A stretch of DNA of 25,214 nucleotides. Origin: DASRCB01 sp035653295. GTDB taxonomy: Bacteria; Acidobacteriota; Terriglobia; Bryobacterales; Bryobacteraceae. The DNA lies in the NCBI GenBank assembly GCA_035653295.1, contig DASRCB010000075.1:1-25214 (forward strand), written 5' to 3'. The position numbers and the translations under genes were made by a program. Positions 7,890 to 15,331 of the stretch are shown in pieces; the first letter of the stretch is position 1; every line of letters begins with the position of its first letter. Below the pieces are notes generated by a model. That model searched no databases. It saw only the letters and a program-made list of their open reading frames with translations, and was not told the DNA's origin.

Positions 7890-8615
7890 TCACTTCATCA
7901 GCTCCGCGGTCAGCGTCCCAACAGACACCGGCACGCGCACCAGCACCGGCGTTCGGGCCGCATCCTGAGTGAAGAAGATCTCGATGGTGAGATCCGATGA
8001 AGGTCCGTGCAGCGCGGCGGTGATCCGATCCGTGTTCGTCATGACCCCTCCCACCCGGATCTGCCGCGCGCCTCCGTAATCCAGGCGCACATTGTAGGGC
8101 GCTCCGAAGAACACGACCTGCTGCTGGGGCAGACGTCCGTTCGCCAGCTCGTTGCGCAGGAAGTACAAAAATGCGAGCGCGTCTTTCGCGCAGTGCGGCG
8201 TGCTCAGATCGGACTTGCCGCCGCCGTTCGTCTTCGTCTGACGCGTAGCAGTGTCGTTCGCCAGGTCGAAGGTCGTCGCTTCCTCATTCGTGCGGGCGCC
8301 GTGTTTGAAATCCTTCTCGAAATGACTGGAGCAGAAATCGCCGGTCGCTTCCGACTGGTAATGATCGGTGATCTGGAAACCAGGCAGCGACGCGTCCAGC
8401 GCGCCATCGATGGTCAGCTTCGCGCTGGTGCCGGTATCGCCGCTGCTGCGCGTCGCCGAAATATCCAGTTCGCCAAGGGACAGACCGCTGGGCCAGTTGA
8501 TCGAGTACCGCAGCCGTTCGCCGGATCCGGCAGGAATCGCCGGCGCGGTTGTGGGCGCCGCGGAAAAGCCGAGCGTCACAGTCAGCGAAATCAGCAATGC
8601 GCGGCCGCGAATCAC
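7890..8615 (-). CDS. Secreted DUF3108-type protein in polysaccharide operon
   Basis: 241 residues. It begins with a basic/hydrophobic signal peptide (residues 2-20, 'IRGRALLISLTVTLGFSAA'), followed by a beta-rich domain resembling DUF3108: 'RLRYSINWPSGLSLGELDI', 'FQITDHYQSEATGDFCSSHFEKDF', and the central 'CAKDALAFLYFLRN' motif, ending 'TQDAARTPVLVRVPVSVGTLTAELMK'. DUF3108 proteins are periplasmic or outer-membrane lipocalin-like proteins of unknown function. GTG at 8615 is selected because it overlaps the upstream glycosyltransferase stop as GTGA and starts exactly at the signal peptide. Being embedded between glycosyltransferase genes, it may serve envelope glycan assembly, which is inference. 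A 153-nt repeat-filled gap separates it from the next gene downstream. Confidence 0.8.
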   Translation of the reverse strand: MIRGRALLISLTVTLGFSAAPTTAPAIPAGSGERLRYSINWPSGLSLGELDISATRSSGDTGTSAKLTIDGALDASLPGFQITDHYQSEATGDFCSSHFEKDFKHGARTNEEATTFDLANDTATRQTKTNGGGKSDLSTPHCAKDALAFLYFLRNELANGRLPQQQVVFFGAPYNVRLDYGGARQIRVGGVMTNTDRITAALHGPSSDLTIEIFFTQDAARTPVLVRVPVSVGTLTAELMK

Positions 8616-9763
8616 GACCGCACCGCCGGCACAGTCACGCGGACAACGGGGCGTTCCGCGCTCCTCGCCGCATGGCGGTAAACAGCCAGCGTCTGCTCGG
8701 CCGCCGCGTTCCAGGAAAAACGCGCCGCCCGTTTGGCGCCCAGCCGTTCGACGCGCGCGCGCAGCTCGGGATGCAGCAACAGGTCGAGGATCGCGCGGCT
8801 CATCTCCGGGACCGAGGCAGGATCGAAGAGCAGCGCCGCGGAATCGGCCACCTCGGGCATGGCCGAAGTATCCGAGCAGGCGACGGCGCGAGCGCAGGCC
8901 ATCGCTTCGAGAATCGGCAGGCCAAATCCCTCGTACCACGAAGGGAAAGCAAATACGTCGCAGCCGCCGTACAAGCGCAGCAGTTCATCGTCGGTGACGA
9001 AGCCGGTGAAATGAATGCGTCCGGCGAACTCCGACCTTCGCGCCGCCTCGTGAACCACGGAGGAATACCACGTCTCTTTCCCGGCGACAACCAGGTGATG
9101 CGGCAGGTCGGGGCGGGCTCGCAGGACTTCCGCGAAGGCGCGAAAAAGCGAGAGGTGGTTCTTGCGCGGCTGCAGGTCGCCGACGGTCAGGATGTACGGC
9201 GCCCGGATACGAAAGCGCGCCGCGACTTCCTGGGCAGCCGCCTGCCGGGGCAATGGACGAAACTGCGACGACACGCCGTTGTGCACGGCGACGACGTTCG
9301 CCTCATCGAGGGCGTACGCGTCCAGCACCGAGCGGCGCGAAAACTCGCTGGGCGTCAGCACGCGAATGGCGTGGCGCACCGTCCGCCGTACCGTGGTTCG
9401 AAGCTGCGCGCTGCGAGTTCGGGTAAAGAACTGCGGGTGCGAAAGAAAGCTCACGTCGTGCACGCTGACCACCACCGGCGTCGGGCACAAAAGCGGCGCC
9501 GTGTATTGCACGTGCAGCAGCGCGGGCCGGTCTTCGCGAAGGCGCCGGGAAAGATGCCGGCCCAGCCGTAAAAAGGGATTGGCGGAAACCAATCGTGTCG
9601 GGAACCGATCAGGAATATGCTCGGCGGCAGACCGCCTGGAAATATAGGCGACAATCTCAGCACGCTCGTCCACACGTGCGAAACCGTTGAGCAGGTTGCG
9701 TATGTAGGTTTCGTTCCCGGTGAGGTGCTGTCCAATCGCGTGAGCGTCAACGGCAAAGCGCAT
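8612..9763 (-). CDS. Family 4 glycosyltransferase
   Basis: 383 residues with GT-B architecture. The acceptor half begins 'MRFAVDAHAIGQHLTGNETY' and contains 'VVVSVHDVSFLSHPQFF' and 'VLTPSEFSRR'. The donor half has 'YILTVGDLQPRKNH' and the GT4 E-x7-E motif in 'PSWYEGFGLPILEAMACARA', followed by 'DTSAMPEVADSAALLFDP'. It probably transfers a nucleotide-activated hexose, mannosyl-like, to a lipid-linked glycan at the cytoplasmic membrane; the specific sugar cannot be read from sequence. ATG at 9763 starts the first beta strand and lies 8 nt after the upstream glycosyltransferase stop. Its own stop overlaps the next gene by 4 nt. An open frame extends upstream into the preceding gene and is not used. 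Confidence 0.9.
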   Translation of the reverse strand: MRFAVDAHAIGQHLTGNETYIRNLLNGFARVDERAEIVAYISRRSAAEHIPDRFPTRLVSANPFLRLGRHLSRRLREDRPALLHVQYTAPLLCPTPVVVSVHDVSFLSHPQFFTRTRSAQLRTTVRRTVRHAIRVLTPSEFSRRSVLDAYALDEANVVAVHNGVSSQFRPLPRQAAAQEVAARFRIRAPYILTVGDLQPRKNHLSLFRAFAEVLRARPDLPHHLVVAGKETWYSSVVHEAARRSEFAGRIHFTGFVTDDELLRLYGGCDVFAFPSWYEGFGLPILEAMACARAVACSDTSAMPEVADSAALLFDPASVPEMSRAILDLLLHPELRARVERLGAKRAARFSWNAAAEQTLAVYRHAARSAERPVVRVTVPAVRS

Positions 9764-9771
9764 GCGCTGTT

Positions 9772-10986
9772 TCACCCAGTATAGAGGCTTCCCAGGTTCG
9801 ACATCATTTCTGAAAAGTGAGACGCCAGGCGCGGCCATACCGCTTCCCACGTAAAATGCTCTTCGTATCTGCGACGTCCGGCCGCCGCAACACGGATCCG
9901 CCGCTCGCGCGAGTGCAGCAGCTCGGAAACGGCGTCGGCGAACGATTCCGCCTCATCGGCGATCAGGATTTCCTCGCCGGCGGCCGCCCCCAGACCGCGC
10001 GCGCCAAACGAGGTTGAGACCACCGGAGCGCCCGCCGCCCACGCTTCCAGAATCTTCAGCCGCGTACCGCTGCCCGCGCGCACCGGAGCTACGCACACCT
10101 GCGCGCGCGCCAGCTCCGCGATCGCATCCGTTACCGGGCCGCTGAACTCCACGCGTTCGTCTCCACGAACGAGCCCGGCCACGGCTGCCGGGTTCTTTCC
10201 CACGATCCTCCAGCGCAGGTCCGCGTGCCGCTCCCGCAGCAACGGCCAGATACGGCCGTAAAAGAAGGCGACGGCATCGATATTGGGCTGATATTCGAGG
10301 TTTCCGCTGAACGCAATGACGTTTTCCTCGCGACGGACCGGCGCCGGGAGCAGCGGCAGCGCATTCGGATAGACGATGCTGTTTTCACAAATCCGGGCCT
10401 CATCGCCGGACGGAACAAGCACCTGGTCGAAGCGAGGCAGGAGCTCGCGCTCCCGACCGAGGCATGCCCGTGCAAAGCTCCTCAGGGCCGGGCGGGCTGG
10501 CGCCGGAGCACAACGCGCCAGCGTCTGATGCCATTCCGATTCCACATTGTGGAGATCGAGCCATACCCGATCGCAGCGCGCTCGCAGCACATCGACGTAA
10601 GCCGCGCACCAGAAATGCTCGATCACCGCCAAATCATAGTGACTGCCGGCAATGCAACTTCTCAACTGCTCGGAGAAGCCCGAGAAGCGGTCGATCAGCG
10701 GGGGCGTGCCCTGGGCCCAGCGCCGCGCATTGCGAGCGGCGCGCGAAAGGAGATCGCGGCGGTGCGCCGGCAGGTCGATCCAGGAAATCCGCGCCGGCGT
10801 GTCCGGCTCCGCGGCTGCATCATCCGGCTGGCGAAAAATCACAAGGTGCAGGTCCGCCCATGTCGCAAAGAAATGCGCGAGAGAGGCGGTGCGCAGTGCT
10901 CCGCCGCCGTACATCGGCCACGGCGCCTCGGGGCACAGCATCAGCACGCTCGGCCTATCGGCGCCAGCGCCGCACCGCTTCGGCAT
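9772..10986 (-). CDS. Family 4 glycosyltransferase (WecB/sugar-transfer operon type)
   Basis: 404 residues, GT-B fold. The N-terminal Gly-rich loop is 'CPEAPWPMYGGGALRTASL'. The middle has 'RVWLDLHNVESEWHQ'. The C-terminal half has 'VIAFSGNLEYQPNIDAVAFF', 'WRIVGKNP', 'VEFSGPVTD' and the donor-site motif 'APVRAGSGTRLKILEAWAAG'. It is typical of cytoplasmic-face glycosyltransferases in exopolysaccharide loci. The start is ambiguous. ATG at 10986 has GGGAGG 3 nt upstream but overlaps the preceding gene by 32 nt. GTG at 10947 or ATG at 10941 would remove the overlap but lack a clear Shine-Dalgarno. I keep 10986. The stop is 8 nt before the next glycosyltransferase. Confidence 0.87.
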   Translation of the reverse strand: MPKRCGAGADRPSVLMLCPEAPWPMYGGGALRTASLAHFFATWADLHLVIFRQPDDAAAEPDTPARISWIDLPAHRRDLLSRAARNARRWAQGTPPLIDRFSGFSEQLRSCIAGSHYDLAVIEHFWCAAYVDVLRARCDRVWLDLHNVESEWHQTLARCAPAPARPALRSFARACLGRERELLPRFDQVLVPSGDEARICENSIVYPNALPLLPAPVRREENVIAFSGNLEYQPNIDAVAFFYGRIWPLLRERHADLRWRIVGKNPAAVAGLVRGDERVEFSGPVTDAIAELARAQVCVAPVRAGSGTRLKILEAWAAGAPVVSTSFGARGLGAAAGEEILIADEAESFADAVSELLHSRERRIRVAAAGRRRYEEHFTWEAVWPRLASHFSEMMSNLGSLYTG

Positions 10987-12004
10987 ACACCTCCCGCGTG
11001 AGCGTCGCCGTGCGTTCCCATGAGAACAGCGCCGCTCGCGCCAAACCGCGCGTCTGCATCGCCCGCGAAAACGAAGCGTCTGTCAGCACACGATCCATCG
11101 CCGCGCGCCATCCGCCTGCATCGCCCGCCTCCACGTGCTCGGCGGCGCCGCCGCTCACTTCCATCAGCGCCGCATCGCGCGATGCGATCACCGGGCAGCC
11201 GCACTGCATAGCCTCGAGCAGCGGCAGTCCGAAACCTTCATACAGCGACGGCACGAGGCAGGCCGCGGCGCTGCTGTAGCGCCGAGCCAGCGCTTCATCG
11301 TTCTCGTCAGGAACCACCACCAGCCCGGGTTCGGGATCGCGTCCTCTGCCTGCCAGCACCAGATCGACATCGTGCGTACGTCGCACCTCGCGCCAGGCAT
11401 CGATGATGACGTCCGGGTTCCTGCGGCGGTTGCTGGCGCCCACGTAAATAAAAGATCGGCGTTCGGTCGCAGTCTTTACAGGCCGGAACACGTCTGACGC
11501 AGCCAGCGGCGTGACGACAACGCGATCGGGCGGGTACCGAAAGCGCTCCAGAAACTCCGAGCGCACGGCGTTCGAGGGCGTAAGCACCATCACCGGAACC
11601 CGCGCCCGCAACAACATGCCCGCTCTCTGCCGCACGCGCCACGAGGTATCCGCCGTGAAGGGCTCCCGCCACGGCGACAGATCGTGGACCGTAACCACTG
11701 CCGGGCAGTGTACGCGGTATGGCGCCGAAAAGTCGGTTCCGTGGAAACAATCGGCCGACAGCCGGCCCAGTTCACGGCGCAGCCCGAAGCTCCACCAGCG
11801 GCGATCCAGAGCCGTTTGCGGGGCGCCGCCGCAGTGAAGATTCGACAGGGACCCGGCAACACAGGGAAAAGCCTGGTCCGATACCAGCCAGAAATCGTCC
11901 TCCGGGAAGCCGCGCGCCAGCGCCCGCGCAAGCTCCGCGGTGTAACGCCGGATCCCGCCGGCGCCCGCGGCGGAGAGTGGCGTGGCATCCAGCGCGATCC
12001 GCAT
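10955..12004 (-). CDS. Family 4 glycosyltransferase, first of three
   Basis: 349 residues. It opens with 'MRIALDATPLSAAGAGGIRR', the usual start of this mannosyltransferase-like group, and contains 'CPAVVTVHDLSPW', 'VMVLTPSNAVRSEFL', 'FIYVGASNRRRNPDVII' and the GT4 donor motif 'PSLYEGFGLPLLEAMQCGCP' followed by 'SRDAALMEVSGGAAEHVE'. The Lys usually found in 'RKN' after the VGA strand is replaced ('NRRRNPD'), a mild variation. Likely role: adding a sugar residue in surface glycan synthesis. ATG at 12004 was chosen for the family-typical start; AGGA lies about 6 nt upstream, just past the stop of the zinc-ribbon gene. The 3' end overlaps the next glycosyltransferase. Confidence 0.9.
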   Translation of the reverse strand: MRIALDATPLSAAGAGGIRRYTAELARALARGFPEDDFWLVSDQAFPCVAGSLSNLHCGGAPQTALDRRWWSFGLRRELGRLSADCFHGTDFSAPYRVHCPAVVTVHDLSPWREPFTADTSWRVRQRAGMLLRARVPVMVLTPSNAVRSEFLERFRYPPDRVVVTPLAASDVFRPVKTATERRSFIYVGASNRRRNPDVIIDAWREVRRTHDVDLVLAGRGRDPEPGLVVVPDENDEALARRYSSAAACLVPSLYEGFGLPLLEAMQCGCPVIASRDAALMEVSGGAAEHVEAGDAGGWRAAMDRVLTDASFSRAMQTRGLARAALFSWERTATLTREVYAEAVRRWRR

Positions 12005-12012
12005 GACGGGTC

Positions 12013-12288
12013 CTAAATGAATGCCGTAGTCTTGATCCCCGACACGTCGAAACGCTTGCGGCAGCGCATGTTTTTGCAATTGACCTTGTCATCGAGCAGG
12101 ACCATGTAGCTGGCCGCTTTTTGAAATTTCGCCCGGTCGCGCTCGTCAGCGCGGGGCGGCAGGCGGTCGATTTTGGTGCGCACGAGCCAGCGCAGCTCGT
12201 AGCTGTCGGGCGTTCGGCAGAAGGGGCAATTGAGAGTGGCAGGCTTCGTGCACTGCGATTCACGGTAGAAGGCGCGCTCGTCGAGCAT
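12013..12288 (-). CDS. Small zinc-ribbon protein at head of glycan operon
   Basis: 91 residues. Two cysteine pairs, Cys21-x2-Cys24 ('NCPFCRTPDSYELRW') and Cys71-x4-Cys76 ('NCKNMRCRKRFDV'), fit a zinc-ribbon fold, with a further Cys13. There is no signal peptide or membrane segment, so it is cytoplasmic. I do not recognise a specific family and the function is unknown; nucleic-acid or protein binding is possible. ATG at 12288 is supported by GGGGAG 8 nt upstream; an in-frame TTG 24 nt earlier is less likely. Its stop is 8 nt before the first glycosyltransferase, so it appears to lead that operon. Confidence 0.75.
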   Translation of the reverse strand: MLDERAFYRESQCTKPATLNCPFCRTPDSYELRWLVRTKIDRLPPRADERDRAKFQKAASYMVLLDDKVNCKNMRCRKRFDVSGIKTTAFI

Positions 12289-12406
12289 GCTGGTTTCTCC
12301 CCATTGTCGCAACGTTTGCGCCGGGAGTTAAGAAAACATTAACCAGCGCGTCACGGCGAAATGTTCGAACCGGGTTCGCCATCCAAGGATCGTGGAGGAG
12401 TTTCGT

Positions 12407-12892
12407 GTGTTTCGACCGACAGCGCTTCTGATGGTATTGCTGCTTGCGGCCCCACTGGGATTCGGCAAGGCAAAGACAGGATTCGATGGCAAGTGGGTGC
12501 TCGATGGCGAGCCAGGCGGAGGCGATGCGCCGAAAAACCTGGTCCAGAATATCAAGGAAAAGGGCGGCGACATCGACATTGAATCGCAGTTCGCCGAACC
12601 GGCCAACGGCATCGTCCCGCTGCTGTATCTGGGCATCATGACCACGAAGCTGATGCTCTCTACCGACGGCTCAGAGCGGCAGAACCAGATCGGCCCCTTT
12701 CAGATGGCTGCGAAAACCACACTGGACGGCAACACCATGAAAACCGAGTGGACGGCGATGGTGCAGGGCAAGCAGGTAAACGGCGACTGGGTGCGGACGC
12801 TCTCCGCGGACGGCAAGCACATGACCATGCAGGTCCACGAGACCACCGAAGGTCAGGACCGCCAGGCCACGCTCAATTTCAAACGCAAATAA
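12407..12892 (+). CDS. Secreted lipocalin-sized hypothetical protein
   Basis: 161 residues. A clean signal peptide ('MFRPTALLMVLLLAAPLGFG') is followed by a beta-rich domain beginning 'FDGKWVLDGEPGGG' and ending 'RQATLNFKRK', with alternating hydrophobic strands such as 'MTTKLMLSTDG' and 'HMTMQVHETTEG'. The pattern suggests a small beta-barrel, similar to lipocalin-like acidobacterial secreted proteins; no function is known. GTG at 12407 is chosen because GGAGGAG at 12394-12400 is spaced 6 nt from it; an earlier in-frame GTG at 12392 lies inside that ribosome-binding site. It converges with the DUF3500 gene with 6 nt between stops. Confidence 0.75.
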   Translation: MFRPTALLMVLLLAAPLGFGKAKTGFDGKWVLDGEPGGGDAPKNLVQNIKEKGGDIDIESQFAEPANGIVPLLYLGIMTTKLMLSTDGSERQNQIGPFQMAAKTTLDGNTMKTEWTAMVQGKQVNGDWVRTLSADGKHMTMQVHETTEGQDRQATLNFKRK

Positions 12893-12898
12893 TCACCT

Positions 12899-14155
12899 TC
12901 AGACGTGATCGTGCGGGTGGCTCAGGTAATGCTGCCTGAGTAAATCCTTGCCGTAGTCGTTCCCGTTCGGCGTGCGCACCACGCAGTGAATATGCTGCTG
13001 CGTAGGGAGCTCGGGATTTGCGGCGAAGCGCCGCAGGTTCGCCGGCTGCTGGTGATCGAACTCGATGAGAATCACCGGGCTGTGGATGCGGTAGTAAAAG
13101 ACGCTGTCCGGCTTCGTCTCGCCGATCCAGGCGAAGCGCGTTTCGTCCAGATGGCGCGAGACCTCGTCCATCTTCACGCGCGCGTGCCCATCGTCCATGT
13201 TGCCGACGTAGAGTTCCACCAGCTCGAGGAGCCGGCGGCGCATCGGCTCGCCCATGTCGCCGGCGCGCAGTCCGGCATAATCGAGCACGACGTTGTCTTT
13301 GAAAGCCTCGGTCAGGTTATTGTTGCCGGCCTTCGAAAAGCTGAGCACCGCCTTCTCACGCTGCGTCGCCGTTAGCGCGTTCACCATCGACAGGCCATCG
13401 TTCTGCTCCTGCTGCAGGACGACGAGTCCTTTGTATTTGCCCGATGTGGCCCGCACCGGCTCCGAGCCCATGAAGTGCGGGGTCATGACCACCTGATCGC
13501 CGAGCACGAAGTAGTTCACGATGGCGTGATGCCCGTCCAGCTGCCAGCCCCAAGGCTCGGTCGCCGAGGGCTTGCCCATGATGGTGATGTAGTACAGCCA
13601 TTCCCCGAGGAATTCGTGATCGCCGCTCATCTCCGCGAGAGTCTCGTTCAGGCGCATGATGTTGCGCGTCAGCTCCAGACCTCGCGCGCTCAGAGAGGCG
13701 CGCAGCAGCGCCAGGGCTGCTTCGCGCTGGGCGTCGTTCATCTCCTGGAAGCAGACGCCCTGGCGAGCGTAGAAATGCTGGTTCATCCACTTGCGCCACT
13801 CGGAGTCGTCCACCGGAAACATGGTGCGCGCAAGCTGTCCGCCGCTGAGCGTTCCGATAAAGCGCTCTGCCGCGCTGCGGACCGGCTCCGTCGGTACGCC
13901 GGTAGGGTGAATCTCGAACAGACCGGACTGGATCGCGCCGCTGGTCGTAATCCCGCGAAAGGGCTCCGCCAGCCCCTTGCGTTCGTACTCTTCCGACATC
14001 TGCCGGAAGCGCTCGGCCATGTCGACGGCGGTGCTGTGCTGGCCGAGCGCCGGTCGCGCGAGCAGCGCGGCGGGAACGACGGTAGATAGGAATGCGCGTC
14101 GGGTGTTGAGCGCGTCAGGCGCGTGGCGCCGGGCGCCGTGCGAGAGCCGGTGCAT
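12899..14155 (-). CDS. DUF3500 family protein with twin-arginine signal
   Basis: 418 residues. Residues 18-24 'TRRAFLS' form a Tat motif, followed by 'TVVPAALLARPALG', so the folded protein is probably exported to the periplasm. The rest matches DUF3500: an N-terminal helical region, 'HEFLGEWLYYITIMGKPS', 'GWQLDGHHAIVNYFVLGDQV', 'VMTPHFMGSEPV', 'DETRFAWIGE', and the C-terminal 'VILIEFDHQQP' plus 'HCVVRTPNGNDYGKDLL'. The conserved His residues (GHH, FDHQ, HIHCV) could bind a metal, but the biochemical role of DUF3500 is not established. ATG at 14155 is the first Met before the Tat motif. A nearer in-frame Met is absent, so the somewhat long n-region (17 residues) is kept. Confidence 0.88.
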   Translation of the reverse strand: MHRLSHGARRHAPDALNTRRAFLSTVVPAALLARPALGQHSTAVDMAERFRQMSEEYERKGLAEPFRGITTSGAIQSGLFEIHPTGVPTEPVRSAAERFIGTLSGGQLARTMFPVDDSEWRKWMNQHFYARQGVCFQEMNDAQREAALALLRASLSARGLELTRNIMRLNETLAEMSGDHEFLGEWLYYITIMGKPSATEPWGWQLDGHHAIVNYFVLGDQVVMTPHFMGSEPVRATSGKYKGLVVLQQEQNDGLSMVNALTATQREKAVLSFSKAGNNNLTEAFKDNVVLDYAGLRAGDMGEPMRRRLLELVELYVGNMDDGHARVKMDEVSRHLDETRFAWIGETKPDSVFYYRIHSPVILIEFDHQQPANLRRFAANPELPTQQHIHCVVRTPNGNDYGKDLLRQHYLSHPHDHV

Positions 14156-14206
14156 AATGGGGCGACTTTATCACGCAGGAGCGGGCGCGCACAACGTGCG
14201 AGGGCA

Positions 14207-14265
14207 GGGTGGTCTCTTGAACCACCCGTCGAACTTGGAATCGCAGGCGTCCGGGCTCAGACGCC
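14207..14265. repeat. Two inverted repeats in DUF3500/TlpA-like divergent region
   Basis: A perfect 7-bp stem GGGTGGT-(7 nt)-ACCACCC occupies 14207-14227. A second, 6-bp stem GGCGTC-(8 nt)-GACGCC occupies 14246-14265. The 10-mer GCAGGCGTCC at 14243-14252 also occurs in the intergenic block at 7814-7823, suggesting related interspersed elements. They lie in the 159-nt divergent gap, the largest in the window. Regulatory use is possible but not shown. Confidence 0.5.
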
Positions 14266-14314
14266 GCTGAATCCTGGCCCACAAATCCGGTCATGTCATA
14301 CTCGGTAAAGACCC

Positions 14315-14878
14315 ATGGACACGATCCTGCGCCGCGTTGCGCTCGCCGTTTTGTGCGCCTCATTTGCACTCGCCTACGATGTGCCCCGCCCTGCCGCGAA
14401 CCTTACGATTAACTATCCCGACGGGCACACCGCGCGCGTGGCGGACTATCGCGGCAAAGTGGTGGCCATGGTTTTCATCTCCACGACCTGCCCGCATTGC
14501 CAGCACACGACGGAGGTGCTCACGCGTCTCCAGAACAAGTTCGGTTCGCGCGGGTTCCAGGTGCTGGAAGCCTCGCTCGACCCCGACGCCAAAACTGCGG
14601 TGCCCCGATTCGTGGAGCAGTTTCATCCCAGTTTCCCGGTCGGATATGTGGACCGGATCAACGCGGCTACGTTCCTGAAGTTCTCCCCTGAAGTCCGCCA
14701 GTTCCTGCCGTTTTTCACCATCATCGACCGCGGCGGCACGGTGCGGTTCGAGGCCACGGGCGGAGACGAAGTGCTGTCCAACGAAGGCGCCCAGGAACAG
14801 AACCTGTCAACCGAGATTCAGAAGGTGCTCGACGAGTCGGCGCGCAAGCACGCCAGTTCGAAGCACAGGCAGCAGTAG
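14315..14878 (+). CDS. TlpA/ResA-like exported thiol-disulfide protein
   Basis: 187 residues. A signal peptide (about residues 1-20, ending 'FALA') is followed by a thioredoxin-like domain of the AhpC/TSA-TlpA type: 'DYRGKVVAMVFISTTCPHCQ' with the redox pair Cys59-Pro-His-Cys62, then 'VLEASLDPDAKTAVPRF', and the cis-Pro strand 'FLPFFTIIDRGGTVRFEATG'. CPHC is the motif of oxidising DsbA and also occurs in TlpA relatives. The protein would act on cysteine thiols outside the cytoplasm, possibly in cytochrome or envelope-protein maturation; the partner is unknown. It is monocistronic here and ends 3 nt from the convergent zinc-ribbon gene. ATG at 14315 directly starts the signal peptide. Confidence 0.85.
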   Translation: MDTILRRVALAVLCASFALAYDVPRPAANLTINYPDGHTARVADYRGKVVAMVFISTTCPHCQHTTEVLTRLQNKFGSRGFQVLEASLDPDAKTAVPRFVEQFHPSFPVGYVDRINAATFLKFSPEVRQFLPFFTIIDRGGTVRFEATGGDEVLSNEGAQEQNLSTEIQKVLDESARKHASSKHRQQ

Positions 14879-14881
14879 CGT

Positions 14882-15202
14882 TCAGGGATGGACTGAGGCC
14901 GGACGCCGGTCGCGATGAATTCGCAGCCGGACCGAGCAGGCGAAAACCCAGGTTGCCAGCAGTGCGCCGGCCAGTCCGGTGAGAAAACCCACCAGCATCG
15001 CCCATCCAAAGCTGAGGCCTCGGATGTATTTCAGCAGCAGGAACACGACCGGCAGGTAGGCAGCGAGCGCCAGATAAAGACAGATTACGCTTCGATTATC
15101 GGGCGTGAGCTCGGCCTTGCAGCCGGGACACACCAGGACGTCCTGATGACACGCAATCGTAACGAAGCCAAGGGGCTGTGAGCAGTTCGGACAGGTCTTC
15201 AT
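14882..15202 (-). CDS. Zinc-ribbon membrane protein
   Basis: 106 residues. The N-terminal zinc-ribbon has Cys4-Pro-Asn-Cys7 and Cys25-Pro-Gly-Cys28. Two hydrophobic segments follow (about 41-60 and 64-89), then a basic tail rich in Arg. This is a small two-pass inner-membrane protein with a cytoplasmic metal-binding head; the function is unknown. ATG at 15202 is well supported by GGAGGA 5 nt upstream, and a good sigma-70-like promoter lies at 15231-15258. The stop is 3 nt from the convergent TlpA-like gene. Confidence 0.8.
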   Translation of the reverse strand: MKTCPNCSQPLGFVTIACHQDVLVCPGCKAELTPDNRSVICLYLALAAYLPVVFLLLKYIRGLSFGWAMLVGFLTGLAGALLATWVFACSVRLRIHRDRRPASVHP

Positions 15203-15230
15203 GGAGATCCTCCAGGAACCGTTCTGACCG

Positions 15231-15258
15231 ATTCTACAGCACAATTGGCATGGGTCAA
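15231..15258 (-). promoter_or_regulatory. Sigma-70-like promoter of zinc-ribbon membrane gene
   Basis: Read on the minus strand, TTGACC (15253-15258) is followed by a 16-nt spacer and TAGAAT (15231-15236), with TG just before the -10. The predicted start of transcription is about 20 nt before the ATG at 15202, leaving the GGAGGA ribosome-binding site in the leader. This is the best vegetative promoter match noticed in the window. Confidence 0.65.
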
Positions 15259-15331
15259 CAGCCCCTTACAGATTCTTGTATTTGACTTTCCCGAATTCCG
15301 TACCAGAACACTTGTAACCGTTACGCCGCCT

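Noticed and set aside
12363..12370. GTTCGAAC resembling a tRNA T-loop
   Set aside because: No cloverleaf arms or acceptor stem around it.
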